Assembly: GCF_005222955.1 (NCBI RefSeq) | Contig: NZ_LWUA01000048.1 | Location: forward strand, 1-44,766 | Direction: 5' to 3' | Source: Blastococcus sp. CCUG 61487 | GTDB taxonomy: Bacteria; Actinomycetota; Actinomycetes; Mycobacteriales; Geodermatophilaceae | DNA length: 44,766 nt | In this document: piece after piece, positions 9,845 to 18,878 of the stretch | Position numbering within the stretch: position 1 is the stretch's first letter | Layout of the letters: every line of letters begins with the position of its first letter | The notes under the pieces: generated by a model | Seen by the model: only the letters and a program-made list of their open reading frames with translations | What the model was told of the DNA's origin: nothing | The model's database searches: none | Program-made: the position numbers and the translations under genes

Positions 9845-9882
9845 TGCCTAGTTCTGAACGTGGCTCCTAGGCATCAGCGCAC
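9836..9882. terminator. Large bidirectional terminator between convergent genes
   Basis: GTGCGCTGATGCCTAG (9836-9851) and CTAGGCATCAGCGCAC (9867-9882) are perfect 16-base complements around a 15-base loop, and the pairing continues imperfectly outward to 9832/9886. The left arm contains the TGA stop of the AbiEi/DUF559 gene. The right arm ends 12 bases before the end of the convergent valS. It can serve both strands. Confidence 0.75.
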
Positions 9883-9893
9883 ACTGTTCGCGG

Positions 9894-12476
9894 TCAGTCC
9901 GGGGTCGGGGCGAGGACGACGTCGACGCGCAGGTCGCCGTCGCCGGCCTCCAGCGAGAGGCTCTCGATCCGGCCCGCGTCGACCAGATCGCCCCGAGCCG
10001 CCTCGAGCGCGGCGATCTGCGCGGCCGGTGCGGTGACCGTCGCCGTCTGCACGTCGGCCCGCATCGACACCTTGGCGTCGGACTTGGCCTTGCGCACCCC
10101 GGCCAGCGCGGCGGCGGTCGCCGACACCACGGCCGGGTCGCCGTCGGCGGGCAGCTCGGTGGCCACCGGCCACGAGGAGCGGTGCACCGAACCGGCCTGC
10201 CACCAGGACCAGACCTCCTCGGTGACGTAGGGCAGCACCGGCGCGAAGAGTCGCAGCTGCACCTGCAGGGCCACCGCCAGCGCGGCCTGCGCGGAGGTCG
10301 CCGCCGGGCCGGTCCCGTAGGCGCGGGACTTCACCAGCTCCACGTAGTCGTCGCAGAACGACCAGAAGAACGTCTCGGTCACCTCGAGGGCTCGCGTGTA
10401 GTTGTAGGCCTCCATCGCCGCGGTCGCCTCGTCGACGACCTTGGCCAGCCCCGTCAGCACGGCCCGGTCGATCGGCTCGGTCACCTGCTCGGCGGAGAGC
10501 GACGCCGAGGCGCCCAGCCCGAGCACGAACTTGCCGATGTTGAGGATCTTCATGGCCAGCCGGCGGCCGACCTTCATCTGCGTCTCGTCGAACGGCGAGT
10601 CCGCTCCCGGCCGAGCGCCGGCGGCCCGCCAGCGCACGGCGTCGGTGCCGTACCGCTCCAGGACGTCGATCGGCGTGGTCGCGTTCCCCTTCGACTTCGA
10701 CATCTTCTTGCGGTCGGGGTCGACGACGAACCCGGAGATGGCGGCGTGCGTCCACGGCACGGTGTCGAACTCGTAGTGCGAGCGCACGACCGTGGAGAAC
10801 AGCCAGGTGCGGATGATGTCGTGCGCCTGCGGGCGGAGGTCCATCGGGAAGACCGCCGCGAACAGCTCCGGGTCGGTGTCCCAGCCCGACGCCACCTGCG
10901 GCGAGAGCGACGACGTCGCCCAGGTGTCCATGACGTCGGGGTCACCGATGAACCCACCCGGCTCGCCGCGCTGGTCGGCGGTGAAGCCCGGGGGGACGTC
11001 GGAGGACGGGTCCACCGGCAGCGACGCGTCGTCGGCGACGATCGGGTCGTCGTGGATCGGCTCACCGGTCTCGTCGAGCCGGTACCAGACCGGGAACGGG
11101 ACGCCGAAGAACCGCTGGCGGCTGATCAGCCAGTCGCCGTTGAGGCCCTCCACCCAGTTCTCGTAGCGGTACCGCATGTGCTCGGGCACCCACTGGATCT
11201 CCCGGCCGCGGGCGATCAGCGCCTGGCGCAGGTCCTCGTCCCGGCCGCCGTTGCGGATGTACCACTGCCGCGTGGTGACGATCTCGAGCGGCCGCTCGCC
11301 CTTCTCGTAGAACTTCACCGGGTGCGTGATCGGCTTCGGGTCGCCGTGCAGGTCGCCCGACTCGCGCAGCATCTCGACCATCCGCTGCTGCGCGCTGAAC
11401 ACCGTCTTGCCGGCCAGCTCGGCGTAGGGCTCCGCGGGCACCCCGGCCGGGGGCTCGGGCAGGATCCGGCCGTCCCAGCCGACGATCGCCCGCGTGGGCA
11501 GCTGCAGCTCGCGCCACCAGGTGACGTCGTTGAGGTCACCGAAGGTGCAGATCATCGCGATGCCCGAGCCCTTGTCCGGCTCGGCCAGGCGGTGCGCCAC
11601 CACCGGCACCTCGACGCCGAACAGCGGCGTCGTCACCGTCGTCCCGAACAGCGGCTGGTACCGCTCGTCGTCGGGGTGGGCCACGAGCGCCACGCAGGCG
11701 GGCAGCAGCTCGGGCCGGGTGGTCTCGATGAACACCGGGCCGGACGCGCCGGAGAAAGAGATCCGGTGGTAGGCGCCCGGACGGTCGCGGTCCTCGAGCT
11801 CGGCCTGGGCGACGGCGGTGCGGAAGGTGACGTCCCAGAGGGTCGGTGCCTCCTGGGCGTAGGCCTCGCCGCGCGCGAGGTTGCGCAGGAACATCCGCTG
11901 CGCGGTGGCGCGGGAGGTCTCCGAGATGGTCCGGTAGACGTTGGTCCAGTCCACCGAGAGGCCGACGCGGCGCCACAGCTTCTCGAACTCGGCCTCGTCG
12001 GCCTCGGTCAGCTGCATGCACAGCTCGACGAAGTTGCGCCGCGAGACCGGCACCTGGTCCTTGCCCGGCTTCGCGGGGGGCTCGAACGCCGGGTCGTAGG
12101 GCAGCGAGGGGTCGCACCGGACGCCGTAGTAGTTCTGCACCCGGCGCTCGGTGGGCAGGCCGTTGTCGTCCCAGCCCATCGGGTAGTAGACGTGCTTGCC
12201 GCGCATCCGCTGGTAGCGGGCGATGAAGTCGGTGTGCGTGTAGCTGAACACGTGGCCGACGTGCAGCGAGCCCGACGCCGTCGGCGGGGGAGTGTCGATG
12301 GCGTAGATCTGCTCCCGCGGCGCGTGCAGCGCAGCGGCGCGGTCGAAGCGGTAGGTGTCCTCGGCCGCCCAGCGCGCGACCCACTTCTCCTCGAGCCCGT
12401 CCACGGTGGGCTTGTCGGGTACGACGACGCCGGCTCCCGGGGCGGCGGTGTCCGGGGTCGCGATGTCGGAAGCCAT
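9894..12476 (-). CDS. valS: Valine--tRNA ligase, archaeal-type
   Basis: This class I synthetase charges tRNA-Val. The 860-residue product has HVGH (72-75), the KMSKS loop at 591-595 and a CP1 editing domain. Its sequence is of the archaeal/Rickettsia type: [14 protein letters not shown] and the SLPYDP region replace the usual bacterial motifs, and the C-terminal coiled-coil tRNA-binding arm of ordinary bacterial ValRS is absent. It sits at the clpX-folC locus, where M. tuberculosis carries a bacterial-type valS. The ATG at 12476 has AGGA 8 bases upstream; in-frame starts up to 12503 lack support. It is divergent from the YccF gene, with only 80 bases between, and I see no T-box there. Confidence 0.95.
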   Translation of the reverse strand: MASDIATPDTAAPGAGVVVPDKPTVDGLEEKWVARWAAEDTYRFDRAAALHAPREQIYAIDTPPPTASGSLHVGHVFSYTHTDFIARYQRMRGKHVYYPMGWDDNGLPTERRVQNYYGVRCDPSLPYDPAFEPPAKPGKDQVPVSRRNFVELCMQLTEADEAEFEKLWRRVGLSVDWTNVYRTISETSRATAQRMFLRNLARGEAYAQEAPTLWDVTFRTAVAQAELEDRDRPGAYHRISFSGASGPVFIETTRPELLPACVALVAHPDDERYQPLFGTTVTTPLFGVEVPVVAHRLAEPDKGSGIAMICTFGDLNDVTWWRELQLPTRAIVGWDGRILPEPPAGVPAEPYAELAGKTVFSAQQRMVEMLRESGDLHGDPKPITHPVKFYEKGERPLEIVTTRQWYIRNGGRDEDLRQALIARGREIQWVPEHMRYRYENWVEGLNGDWLISRQRFFGVPFPVWYRLDETGEPIHDDPIVADDASLPVDPSSDVPPGFTADQRGEPGGFIGDPDVMDTWATSSLSPQVASGWDTDPELFAAVFPMDLRPQAHDIIRTWLFSTVVRSHYEFDTVPWTHAAISGFVVDPDRKKMSKSKGNATTPIDVLERYGTDAVRWRAAGARPGADSPFDETQMKVGRRLAMKILNIGKFVLGLGASASLSAEQVTEPIDRAVLTGLAKVVDEATAAMEAYNYTRALEVTETFFWSFCDDYVELVKSRAYGTGPAATSAQAALAVALQVQLRLFAPVLPYVTEEVWSWWQAGSVHRSSWPVATELPADGDPAVVSATAAALAGVRKAKSDAKVSMRADVQTATVTAPAAQIAALEAARGDLVDAGRIESLSLEAGDGDLRVDVVLAPTPD

Positions 12477-12556
12477 GGGCGCCATCCTAGAAAGGCCGGG
12501 CAACGGGCTTCCCGGCGCAGGGGAACACCGGTGCGCTGCCGTCCGCTGGAACCGGC

Positions 12557-12982
12557 ATGGATGCGCTACGCGTGGTGCTCAACGTCGTCTGGCTGCTGCT
12601 CGTGGGGTGGTGGCTGGCGCTCGCCTACGCGCTGGCCGGCGTGATCGCCTTCCTGCTGATCGTGACCATCCCGTTCGGCATCGCCTCGTTCCGGCTGGCG
12701 GTGTTCGTGCTCTGGCCGTTCGGGCGGACGATGGTCCCCGACCCGGGCGCCGGGCTCGCCTCCGCGATCGGCAACGTGCTCTGGTTCGTCCTCGCCGGCT
12801 GGTGGCTGGCGCTGCTGCACGTGCTCGCCGGCGTCGGCTTCGTCGTCACGATCATCGGCATCCCGTTCGGCGTCGCGTCGTTCAAGATGGCCGCCGTCGC
12901 CCTGGTCCCGCTCGGCAAGCGGATCGTCGACGCCGAGCCGCCGCGGGACTACCTGCACGCGGGCAGCACCGTCGTCCGGTAG
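12557..12982 (+). CDS. YccF domain-containing membrane protein
   Basis: The 141-residue protein consists of two tandem YccF-type units. Each has a tryptophan-rich hydrophobic segment ([13 protein letters not shown] and [13 protein letters not shown]) followed by an IPFG motif (TIPFGIASF and GIPFGVASF). About four membrane helices are expected, so it is an inner-membrane protein. The function of the family is unknown. The internal duplication is clear in the sequence. It is divergent from valS, with folC 35 bases downstream on the same strand. Only a weak purine run precedes the ATG. Confidence 0.88.
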   Translation: MDALRVVLNVVWLLLVGWWLALAYALAGVIAFLLIVTIPFGIASFRLAVFVLWPFGRTMVPDPGAGLASAIGNVLWFVLAGWWLALLHVLAGVGFVVTIIGIPFGVASFKMAAVALVPLGKRIVDAEPPRDYLHAGSTVVR

Positions 12983-13004
12983 GGAGCGTCCCCGGGGCGG
13001 CTGG

Positions 13005-13010
13005 CATCCT
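13005..13010 (+). promoter_or_regulatory. Candidate -10 (CATCCT) before folC
   Basis: CATCCT ends 7 bases before the GTG start of folC, and no Shine-Dalgarno lies between them. The geometry fits a leaderless transcript. Confidence 0.3.
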
Positions 13011-13017
13011 CGTACCC

Positions 13018-14367
13018 GTGAGCAGCAGCACCGGCGACCTGGCCCGGGTGGAGCGGGAGCTGCTGGCCCGCTGGCCGGAGACCCGGCTCGAGCCCTCCCT
13101 GACCCGCATCAACGCCCTGGTCGACCTGCTGGGCGCCCCGCACCGGGCCACCCCGGTGATCCAGGTGGCCGGCACCAACGGCAAGACGACCACGGCGCGG
13201 ATGATCGACGAGCTGCTGCGTGGTTTCGGCCTGCGCGTGGGCCGCTTCACCAGCCCGCACCTGGAGTCGATGCGCGAGCGGATCGTCCTCGACGGCGAAC
13301 CGGTGAGCGCCGAGCGCTTCGTCGAGACCTACGAGGACATCGCCCCCTACGTCCAGATGGTCGACGCCGCCGGCGAGCACCCGATGAGCTTCTTCGAGGT
13401 GATGGTCGGGATGGCCTACGCGCTGTTCGCCGACACCCCCGTCGACGTCGCCGTCGTCGAGGTGGGCATGGGCGGCACCTGGGACGCCACCAACGTGGCC
13501 GACGCGCGGGTCGCCGTCGTCACGCCCGTGGCCCTGGACCACGCTGAGTACCTGGGCCCCGACGTCCCGACGATCGCGGGGGAGAAGGCCGGGATCATCA
13601 AAGCCGACGCGATCGCGGTGCTCGCCCACCAGGAGCCCGGCGCGCTGGACGCGCTGCTCCGGCGGGCCGTGGAGATGGACGTCGTCGTCGCCCGGGAGGG
13701 CACCGAGTTCGGCGTGCTCGAGCGCCGGGTCGCCGTCGGCGGGCAGCAGGTCCGCCTGCAAGGTCTGGGCGGCGAGTACGAGGAGATCTACCTCCCGCTG
13801 TTCGGCGCGCACCAGGCGCAGAACGCGGTGACGGCGCTGGCCGCTGTCGAGGCGTTCCTCGGCGCCGGCGCCGCGACCGGCCCGATCGAGCAGGAGACCG
13901 TGCGGGCCGCCTTCGCCGCCGTCCGCTCGCCCGGCCGGCTGGAGCGGGTGCGCAGCAGCCCCACCGTGCTGGTCGACGCCGCCCACAACCCCGCCGGGAT
14001 GACCGCGACGGTGGAGGCCATCCGCGAGTCCTTCGACTTCACCCGGCTCGTCGGGGTCGTCGGCGCCGTCCGCGGCAAGGACGTTCTGGGCATGCTCGCC
14101 GCGCTCGAGGACCTCTGCGCAGAGGTCGTGATCACCCAGAACGCCTCGGAGCGCGCCCTGCCGGCCGACGAGCTCGGGGCACTGGCCGTCGAGGTCTTCG
14201 GCGCCGATCGGGTCAGCGTCACGCCGCGGCTCGGCGAGGCGATCACCGAGGCCGTCGAACTCGCGGAGGCCGGTCCCGACGACGCCCTGGGCGGCTCGGG
14301 CGTGCTGGTCACCGGCAGCGTCATCACCGCGGGCGAGGCGCGCGCCCTGCTGGGTCGGCGCCCGTGA
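13018..14367 (+). CDS. folC: Folylpolyglutamate / dihydrofolate synthase
   Basis: This Mur-ligase-family enzyme adds glutamate to folates and, in many bacteria, also makes dihydrofolate from dihydropteroate. The 449-residue product has the P-loop GTNGKTTT (52-59), the FTSPHL motif (77-82), [12 protein letters not shown] and the C-terminal DAAHNP motif. I chose the GTG at 13018, since similarity starts just after it; the frame is open far upstream only because it overlaps the YccF gene. The next gene starts inside its stop codon (GTGA), the same folC-DUF4233-ndk order as M. tuberculosis Rv2447c-Rv2446c-Rv2445c. Confidence 0.96.
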   Translation: MSSSTGDLARVERELLARWPETRLEPSLTRINALVDLLGAPHRATPVIQVAGTNGKTTTARMIDELLRGFGLRVGRFTSPHLESMRERIVLDGEPVSAERFVETYEDIAPYVQMVDAAGEHPMSFFEVMVGMAYALFADTPVDVAVVEVGMGGTWDATNVADARVAVVTPVALDHAEYLGPDVPTIAGEKAGIIKADAIAVLAHQEPGALDALLRRAVEMDVVVAREGTEFGVLERRVAVGGQQVRLQGLGGEYEEIYLPLFGAHQAQNAVTALAAVEAFLGAGAATGPIEQETVRAAFAAVRSPGRLERVRSSPTVLVDAAHNPAGMTATVEAIRESFDFTRLVGVVGAVRGKDVLGMLAALEDLCAEVVITQNASERALPADELGALAVEVFGADRVSVTPRLGEAITEAVELAEAGPDDALGGSGVLVTGSVITAGEARALLGRRP

Positions 14368-14765
14368 CGGCCGCCGATCCGGCCCGCGCCGCTCGGGGGC
14401 TGGGCGGTGCCGCCGCGGGGATCCTGGCGCTGGAGGGCCTCGCCGTCCTGTTCGTGCCGCGCGGCATCGCGCAGACCGAGGAGGGGCTGGGCGCAGCCCG
14501 GCTGACGCTGCTGCTGGCGCTCTCCCTGCTGCTGATCCTCTCCGCCGGCGTACAGCGGCGGGAGCGCGGAGTCCTCATCGGCACCGTCCTGCAGGTTCCG
14601 CTGCTGCTCACCGGGCTGCTCAACCCGGCGATGTGGTTCGTGGCCGGTGCCTTCGTGCTGATCTGGCTCTACCTGCTGCAGGTGCGCAGGGAACTGCTCG
14701 GCTCGGCGTTCGGGCCGGTGCCCGTTCCCGGCGCCGAGGAAGGCGACGACGCGGCCACCCCGTAG
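14364..14765 (+). CDS. DUF4233 integral membrane protein
   Basis: The 133-residue product has four hydrophobic segments: [49 protein letters not shown] and [16 protein letters not shown]. The C-terminus is short and cytosolic. It matches the DUF4233 family found between folC and ndk in actinobacteria, for example Rv2446c. Its GTG start overlaps the folC stop by four bases, so it is translationally coupled. Function is unknown; the conserved linkage suggests a tie to folate or nucleotide metabolism, but this is only positional. Confidence 0.85.
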   Translation: MTAADPARAARGLGGAAAGILALEGLAVLFVPRGIAQTEEGLGAARLTLLLALSLLLILSAGVQRRERGVLIGTVLQVPLLLTGLLNPAMWFVAGAFVLIWLYLLQVRRELLGSAFGPVPVPGAEEGDDAATP

Positions 14766-14776
14766 GCTCCCGCACC

Positions 14777-15187
14777 GTGACCGAACGCACCCTCGTCCTC
14801 GTCAAGCCCGACGGCGTCGCCCGTGGCCTCGTCGGCGAGGTGATCACCCGCCTGGAGCGCAAGGGCCTGCGCCTGGTCGCCGCCGAGCTGCGGACGCTGA
14901 CCGCCGACGTCGCCGAGACGCACTACGCCGAGCACCGCGAGCGCCCCTTCTTCGGCTCCCTCGTCGAGTTCATCACCAGCGGCCCGCTCATGGCGCTGGT
15001 CGTGGAGGGCCCGCGGGCGATCGAGGCGTTCCGGGCCCTGGCCGGCGCGACCGACCCCGTCACCGCCGCCCCCGGCACCATCCGCGGCGACTTCGCCCTC
15101 GAGGTGCAGAACAACATCGTGCACGGCTCCGACTCGCCCGAGTCCGCCGCGCGCGAGATCGGGCTCTTCTTCCCCGACCTCGCCTGA
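14777..15187 (+). CDS. ndk: Nucleoside diphosphate kinase
   Basis: Ndk transfers the gamma-phosphate between nucleoside tri- and diphosphates through a phosphohistidine. The 136-residue product is full length. The active-site His116 lies in NIVHGSDS, and the N-terminal [12 protein letters not shown] strand/loop is typical. The GTG start follows the DUF4233 stop by 11 bases, with a -10-like TAGGCT 8 bases upstream. The gene ends the folC-DUF4233-ndk cluster, and a hairpin repeat cluster follows it. Confidence 0.97.
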   Translation: MTERTLVLVKPDGVARGLVGEVITRLERKGLRLVAAELRTLTADVAETHYAEHRERPFFGSLVEFITSGPLMALVVEGPRAIEAFRALAGATDPVTAAPGTIRGDFALEVQNNIVHGSDSPESAAREIGLFFPDLA

Positions 15188-15203
15188 CCCCCGCCGCCCG
15201 CGA

Positions 15204-15288
15204 CGATCAGGGAACCTGATCCCGGAGCGTCCTCCCTCGTCGTGGGACGTGAGGGAGGACGGTGCACGATCAGGGAACCTGATCCCGG
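15204..15288. repeat. Hairpin repeat cluster after ndk (copy 1 of a dispersed repeat)
   Basis: The 20-mer GATCAGGGAACCTGATCCCG occurs twice (15205-15224 and 15268-15287). Each forms a GATCAGG/CCTGATC hairpin with a GAA loop. Between them GTCCTCCCTC (15229-15238) pairs with GAGGGAGGAC (15251-15260). The 14-mer GAGCGTCCTCCCTC at 15225-15238 reappears exactly at 44695-44708 near the right end of the window. The unit lies between convergent genes and could act as a terminator, but its modular form suggests a dispersed repeat. Confidence 0.75.
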
Positions 15289-15315
15289 CCGAGGGGCCGG
15301 AGCGGGCACAGCGCG

Positions 15316-15813
15316 TCAGAGGTCGGGGTCGGCCGGTTCCTCGGGCGCGGTCCACGCCAGGTGCCAGTAGGGCAGCAGGCCCGCGGCGAACCACAGCAGG
15401 AACCCCACGTACAGCGCCGGCATGACGTGCTCGGTCGTGGCGACGACGGCGACCGCACCGGCCCAGGCGAGCAGGTGCAGCAGCGTCGCCGGGCGGGCCA
15501 TCGCCAGGAACGACCGCTCGCGCAGCCGCTGCTGGTGCTCGTCCAGGGAGCTGTCGGCCCGGTCGTAGACGCCGCGAATGCCGAGGTTGAGCACCGAGTG
15601 CAGCGGCACGAACGCGAACAGCCCGACGGCCAGGACGACGAAGTAGGCCGTCGACCAGCCCGAGGTGGTGGAGGCGACGAGCGTTGCGGCGACCAGCGCG
15701 GCCACCAGCACGATCTCCGCGACCACCGCCCGCCGGCGGACGGTGCGGCGGCGGGCCCAGTCGTAGCGGCCGTCGTCGTAGGTGCGGGAGAGGTAGGTGC
15801 GGGTCGGCGTCAC
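15316..15813 (-). CDS. Four-helix membrane protein paired with Xre regulator
   Basis: The 165-residue product has four predicted membrane helices, at about 29-48, 55-76, 109-127 and 131-150. Between helices 2 and 3 is a polar, charged stretch (YDRADSSLDEHQQRLRERSF). Both termini are probably cytosolic. I do not recognise a characterised family; similar proteins occur beside small Xre regulators in many Gram-positive bacteria. Its GTG start overlaps the stop of the regulator gene by four bases, so the two form an operon read from the regulator. The function is unknown. Confidence 0.75.
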   Translation of the reverse strand: MTPTRTYLSRTYDDGRYDWARRRTVRRRAVVAEIVLVAALVAATLVASTTSGWSTAYFVVLAVGLFAFVPLHSVLNLGIRGVYDRADSSLDEHQQRLRERSFLAMARPATLLHLLAWAGAVAVVATTEHVMPALYVGFLLWFAAGLLPYWHLAWTAPEEPADPDL

Positions 15814-16076
15814 GGGTTCCTCCGGAGCAGTTTCGAGCTGAGCGAGGGCAGCGGGTCGAGGGAGAAGACCGCCTCGACCGGTAGGTCGAAGAAGCGGGCG
15901 ATGCGCAGGGCGAGGGCCAGCGACGGCGCGTACTCGCCGCGTTCGAGGTAGCCGATGGTCTGCGGGTGCACCCCGACCGCCTCGGCGAGCGCACGCCGGC
16001 TGATCCCGCGGTCGGCGCGGAGCACCGCGATGCGGTCGTGGACGCGGTCGGCGTCCGAACGTGGCTGACGACCCAT
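15810..16076 (-). CDS. Small Xre-family helix-turn-helix regulator
   Basis: The 88-residue product is almost entirely one HTH domain. Helix 2 is RRALAEAVGV, and the recognition helix lies in PQTIGYLERGEYAPS (38-52), followed by LALRIARFFDLPVEAVFS. This is the short YozG/PlcR-like class that usually controls its own operon. The ATG at 16076 lies 10 bases from a perfect palindrome, GTAGCA-ATAA-TGCTAC, the likely operator. The downstream four-helix membrane protein is translationally coupled to it. It is divergent from the radical SAM gene, so it could affect that gene as well. Confidence 0.88.
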   Translation of the reverse strand: MGRQPRSDADRVHDRIAVLRADRGISRRALAEAVGVHPQTIGYLERGEYAPSLALALRIARFFDLPVEAVFSLDPLPSLSSKLLRRNP

Positions 16077-16086
16077 GCGATGAACC

Positions 16087-16102
16087 GTAGCAATAATGCT
16101 AC
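16087..16102. promoter_or_regulatory. Palindromic operator of the Xre regulator
   Basis: GTAGCAATAATGCTAC is a perfect 6-4-6 inverted repeat in an AT-rich spot of the divergent intergenic region, directly before the Xre start codon. The position fits autoregulation. Confidence 0.6.
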
Positions 16103-16167
16103 AGATGGACCAGGTGGCCGCCGAGGTTCGGGCACGACCGGCGGCGCCGTCTACCCTGGGCGGTGTC

Positions 16168-18111
16168 ATGACTGTCGAGCTCCGCACCGCCGCCGGGGAG
16201 TCGCTGTACCCGCGACTCGAACCCCTGCTGGCCCAGGTCCAGAAGCCCATCCAGTACGTGGGCGGTGAGCTGAACGCCCAGGTGAAGCCCTGGGAGGACG
16301 TCGCCGTCCACTGGGCGCTCATGTACCCCGACGCCTACGAGGTCGGGCTGCCCAACCAGGGGCTGATGATCCTCTACGAGGTGCTCAACGAGCGGCCCGA
16401 CGCCCTGGCCGAGCGCACCTACGCGGTCTGGCCCGACCTCGCCGGGCTCATGCGCGAGCACGGCGTCCCGCAGTTCACCGTCGACGGCCACCGCGCGGTG
16501 CGCGACTTCGACGTGCTCGGCGTCAGCTTCGCCACCGAACTCGGCTACACCAACCTGCTCGAGACGCTCGACCTCGCCGGCATCCCGCTGCACGCCGTCG
16601 CCCGCGACGAGAGCCACCCGGTCGTCGTCGCCGGCGGGCACGCGGCGTTCAACCCGGAGCCGGTCGCCGACTTCGTCGACTGCGCCGTCCTGGGGGACGG
16701 CGAGCAGGTGGTCGGCGACATCACCGACGTCGTCAAGGCGTGGAAGGCTCAGGGCCGGCCCGGCGGCCGCGAGGAGCTGCTCGCCCGCCTGGCCCGGATC
16801 GACGGCGTCTACGTGCCGCGGTTCTACGCGGTCAGCTACGCCGCCGACGGCACGATCGCCGCCGTCACGCCGACCCGGGACGACGTCCCCGCGAGGGTCG
16901 GCAAGCGCACAGTCATGGACCTCGACGAGTGGCCCTACCCGAAGACGCCGCTCGTCCCGCTGGCTGAGAGCGTCCACGAGCGGATGAGCGTCGAGATCTT
17001 CCGCGGCTGCACCCGGGGCTGCCGCTTCTGCCAGGCGGGGATGATCACCCGTCCCGTGCGGGAGCGCACGATCACCGGCATCGGCTCGATGGTCGAGCAG
17101 GGGCTCAAGGCCACCGGCTACGAGGAGGTCGGGCTGCTCAGCCTGAGCTCCGCCGACCACTCCGAGATCGGCCAGGTGGCCAAGCAGCTCGCCGACCGCT
17201 ACGAGGGCACGAACACCAGCCTCAGCCTGCCGAGCACCCGGGTGGACGCCTTCAACGTCACCCTGGCCAACGAGCTGTCCCGCAACGGCCGCCGCTCCGG
17301 CCTGACCTTCGCCCCCGAGGGCGGCAGCGAGCGGATCCGACGGGTGATCAACAAGACGGTGTCCAAGGAGGACCTCGTCCGGACCGTCACCACCGCGTAC
17401 GCCAACGGCTGGACGCAGGTGAAGCTCTACTTCATGTGCGGGCTCCCGACGGAGACCGACGAGGACGTCCTGGAGATCGCCGACCTCGCGGTCGAGGTGA
17501 TCCGCGCGGGCCGCGAGGCCAGCGGGCGCAAGGACATCCGCTGCACCGTGAGCATCGGCGGGTTCGTGCCCAAGCCGCACACCCCGTTCCAGTGGGCCGC
17601 CCAGGCCAGCGCCGACACCATCGACCACCGGTTGAGGGTGCTGCGGCAGAAGATCAACGAGGACCGGCGGATCGGGCGCTCGATCGGGCTGCGCTACCAC
17701 GACGGCAAGCCGGGCGTGATCGAAGGACTGCTGTCCCGCGGCGACCGCCGCGTCGGCCGGGTCATCGAGCGCGTGTGGCGCGACGGCGGGAAGTTCGACG
17801 GCTGGAGCGAGCACTTCTCCTTCGACCGCTGGACGACGGCGGCCGCCGAGGAACTGAGCACCTTCGGCGTCGACCTGGACTGGTTCACCACCCGGGAGCG
17901 CACCGAGCACGAGATCCTGCCCTGGGACCACCTGGACTCCGGACTGGACAAGGAGTGGCTCTGGGAGGACTGGCAGGCCGCGATCTCCGAGGAGGAGGTC
18001 GCCGACTGCCGGTGGACCCCCTGCTACGACTGCGGCGTCTGCCCGACGATGGGCACCGAGATCCAGATCGGCCCGACCGGCCGCACGCTGCTGCCGCTCA
18101 CCGTCGTCTGA
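16168..18111 (+). CDS. TIGR03960-family B12-binding-domain radical SAM protein
   Basis: The 647-residue protein has an N-terminal B12-binding-like domain (ALMYPDAYEVGLPNQGL, VVVAGGHAAFNPEP) and a radical SAM core with the 4Fe-4S motif CTRGCRFC (Cys281, Cys285, Cys288). The C-terminus carries an extra cysteine cluster, CYDCGVCP. It matches the TIGR03960 family, whose members are almost always followed by a TIGR03936/DUF2344 protein, as here, where the ATG of the next gene overlaps the stop (TGATG). In other bacteria the two parts can be fused. The reaction is not known; position upstream of rne-rplU-rpmA hints at RNA or ribosome modification. A TACCCT -10 candidate lies 10 bases before the ATG. 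Confidence 0.92.
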   Translation: MTVELRTAAGESLYPRLEPLLAQVQKPIQYVGGELNAQVKPWEDVAVHWALMYPDAYEVGLPNQGLMILYEVLNERPDALAERTYAVWPDLAGLMREHGVPQFTVDGHRAVRDFDVLGVSFATELGYTNLLETLDLAGIPLHAVARDESHPVVVAGGHAAFNPEPVADFVDCAVLGDGEQVVGDITDVVKAWKAQGRPGGREELLARLARIDGVYVPRFYAVSYAADGTIAAVTPTRDDVPARVGKRTVMDLDEWPYPKTPLVPLAESVHERMSVEIFRGCTRGCRFCQAGMITRPVRERTITGIGSMVEQGLKATGYEEVGLLSLSSADHSEIGQVAKQLADRYEGTNTSLSLPSTRVDAFNVTLANELSRNGRRSGLTFAPEGGSERIRRVINKTVSKEDLVRTVTTAYANGWTQVKLYFMCGLPTETDEDVLEIADLAVEVIRAGREASGRKDIRCTVSIGGFVPKPHTPFQWAAQASADTIDHRLRVLRQKINEDRRIGRSIGLRYHDGKPGVIEGLLSRGDRRVGRVIERVWRDGGKFDGWSEHFSFDRWTTAAAEELSTFGVDLDWFTTRERTEHEILPWDHLDSGLDKEWLWEDWQAAISEEEVADCRWTPCYDCGVCPTMGTEIQIGPTGRTLLPLTVV

Positions 18112-18878
18112 TGGCCCGCCAGCCCAGCGGCCCCCCTCCGCCGCCGACGGTCCAGAAGCTGCGCCTCCGCTACGCCAAGCGGGGCCGGCTGCGCTTCGCC
18201 AGCCACCGCGATCTCGCCCGCACCCTGGAGCGGGCGCTGCGCCGGGCGCAGGTGCCGATGGCGTTCTCCGCCGGGTTCAGCCCGCACCCGAAGATCTCCT
18301 ACATCGGGGCGGCTCCCACCGGGGCGGCCAGCGAGGCCGAGTACGTGGAGATCGGGCTCGCCCGACGGTGCGACCCCGAGGCCGTGCGCGCCGCCCTGGA
18401 CGCCGCGCTGCCCGAGGACGTCGCCGTCCTGGAATGCGTGGAGGCAGGGGAAGGGACCGGTTCGCTGGCCGACCGGATCGACACCTCGGTGTGGCGGGTC
18501 GAGCTGCCCGGCGTCGAGCTGGACGACCTGGCGCCGGCCGTGGAGAGGTTCCTCGCGGCCGACGGCGTGACCGTCGCGAAGCGCACCAAGAACGGGCTCA
18601 AGGACGTCGACGCCCGCGCGGCGGTGACCAGCGCTTCTGCGTCCGCGGGGCCCGCTTGTGCCATACTGCACATGGTCGTCCGGCAGGTGACGCCCGCCGT
18701 ACGACCCGACGACGTGTTGGCCGCTCTGGGTGCCGTCGCCGACCTGCGCCCGCCGTTGCCCCCCCGGGCCGTGCGTGAGGCGCAGGGCCGGCTCGACGAC
18801 ACCGGGACCGTGGCCGATCCGCTCGGTCCCGACCGCACGGCAGGTGTTCCCGCCCCGGGAGCGCACGCCCCGGTCTGA
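18111..18878 (+). CDS. TIGR03936 / DUF2344 family protein
   Basis: The 255-residue product begins with the typical KLRLRYAKRGRLRFASHRDL segment and contains the AFSAGFSPHPKISYI motif shared by the DUF2344 family. It is the regular partner of the radical SAM protein directly upstream, with which it shares one base of start/stop. The C-terminus after about residue 225 is a proline/glycine-rich tail. An unusual ATA isoleucine codon lies in a TGTGC-N6-GCACA palindrome (18657-18672), which may carry a promoter for rne. The function is unknown beyond the conserved pairing. Confidence 0.88.
   Translation: MARQPSGPPPPPTVQKLRLRYAKRGRLRFASHRDLARTLERALRRAQVPMAFSAGFSPHPKISYIGAAPTGAASEAEYVEIGLARRCDPEAVRAALDAALPEDVAVLECVEAGEGTGSLADRIDTSVWRVELPGVELDDLAPAVERFLAADGVTVAKRTKNGLKDVDARAAVTSASASAGPACAILHMVVRQVTPAVRPDDVLAALGAVADLRPPLPPRAVREAQGRLDDTGTVADPLGPDRTAGVPAPGAHAPV
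18657..18672 (+). promoter_or_regulatory. Intragenic palindrome with CATACT -10 candidate (possible rne promoter)
   Basis: TGTGC and GCACA flank CATACT inside the DUF2344 coding region. CATACT fits a -10 element, and the codon ATA used here is rare in such GC-rich genes. No strong -35 is seen at the ideal distance. If used, the rne transcript would have a leader of about 500 bases. Confidence 0.3.

Noticed and set aside
12477-12556. T-box leader for valS
   Set aside because: Only 80 bases separate valS from the divergent YccF gene, too short for a T-box, and no T-box sequence is seen.
10182-12644. Plus-strand 820-codon open frame opposite valS
   Set aside because: It is the antisense shadow of a certain valS gene; the peptide is Arg/Val/Leu/Gly-rich without motifs.
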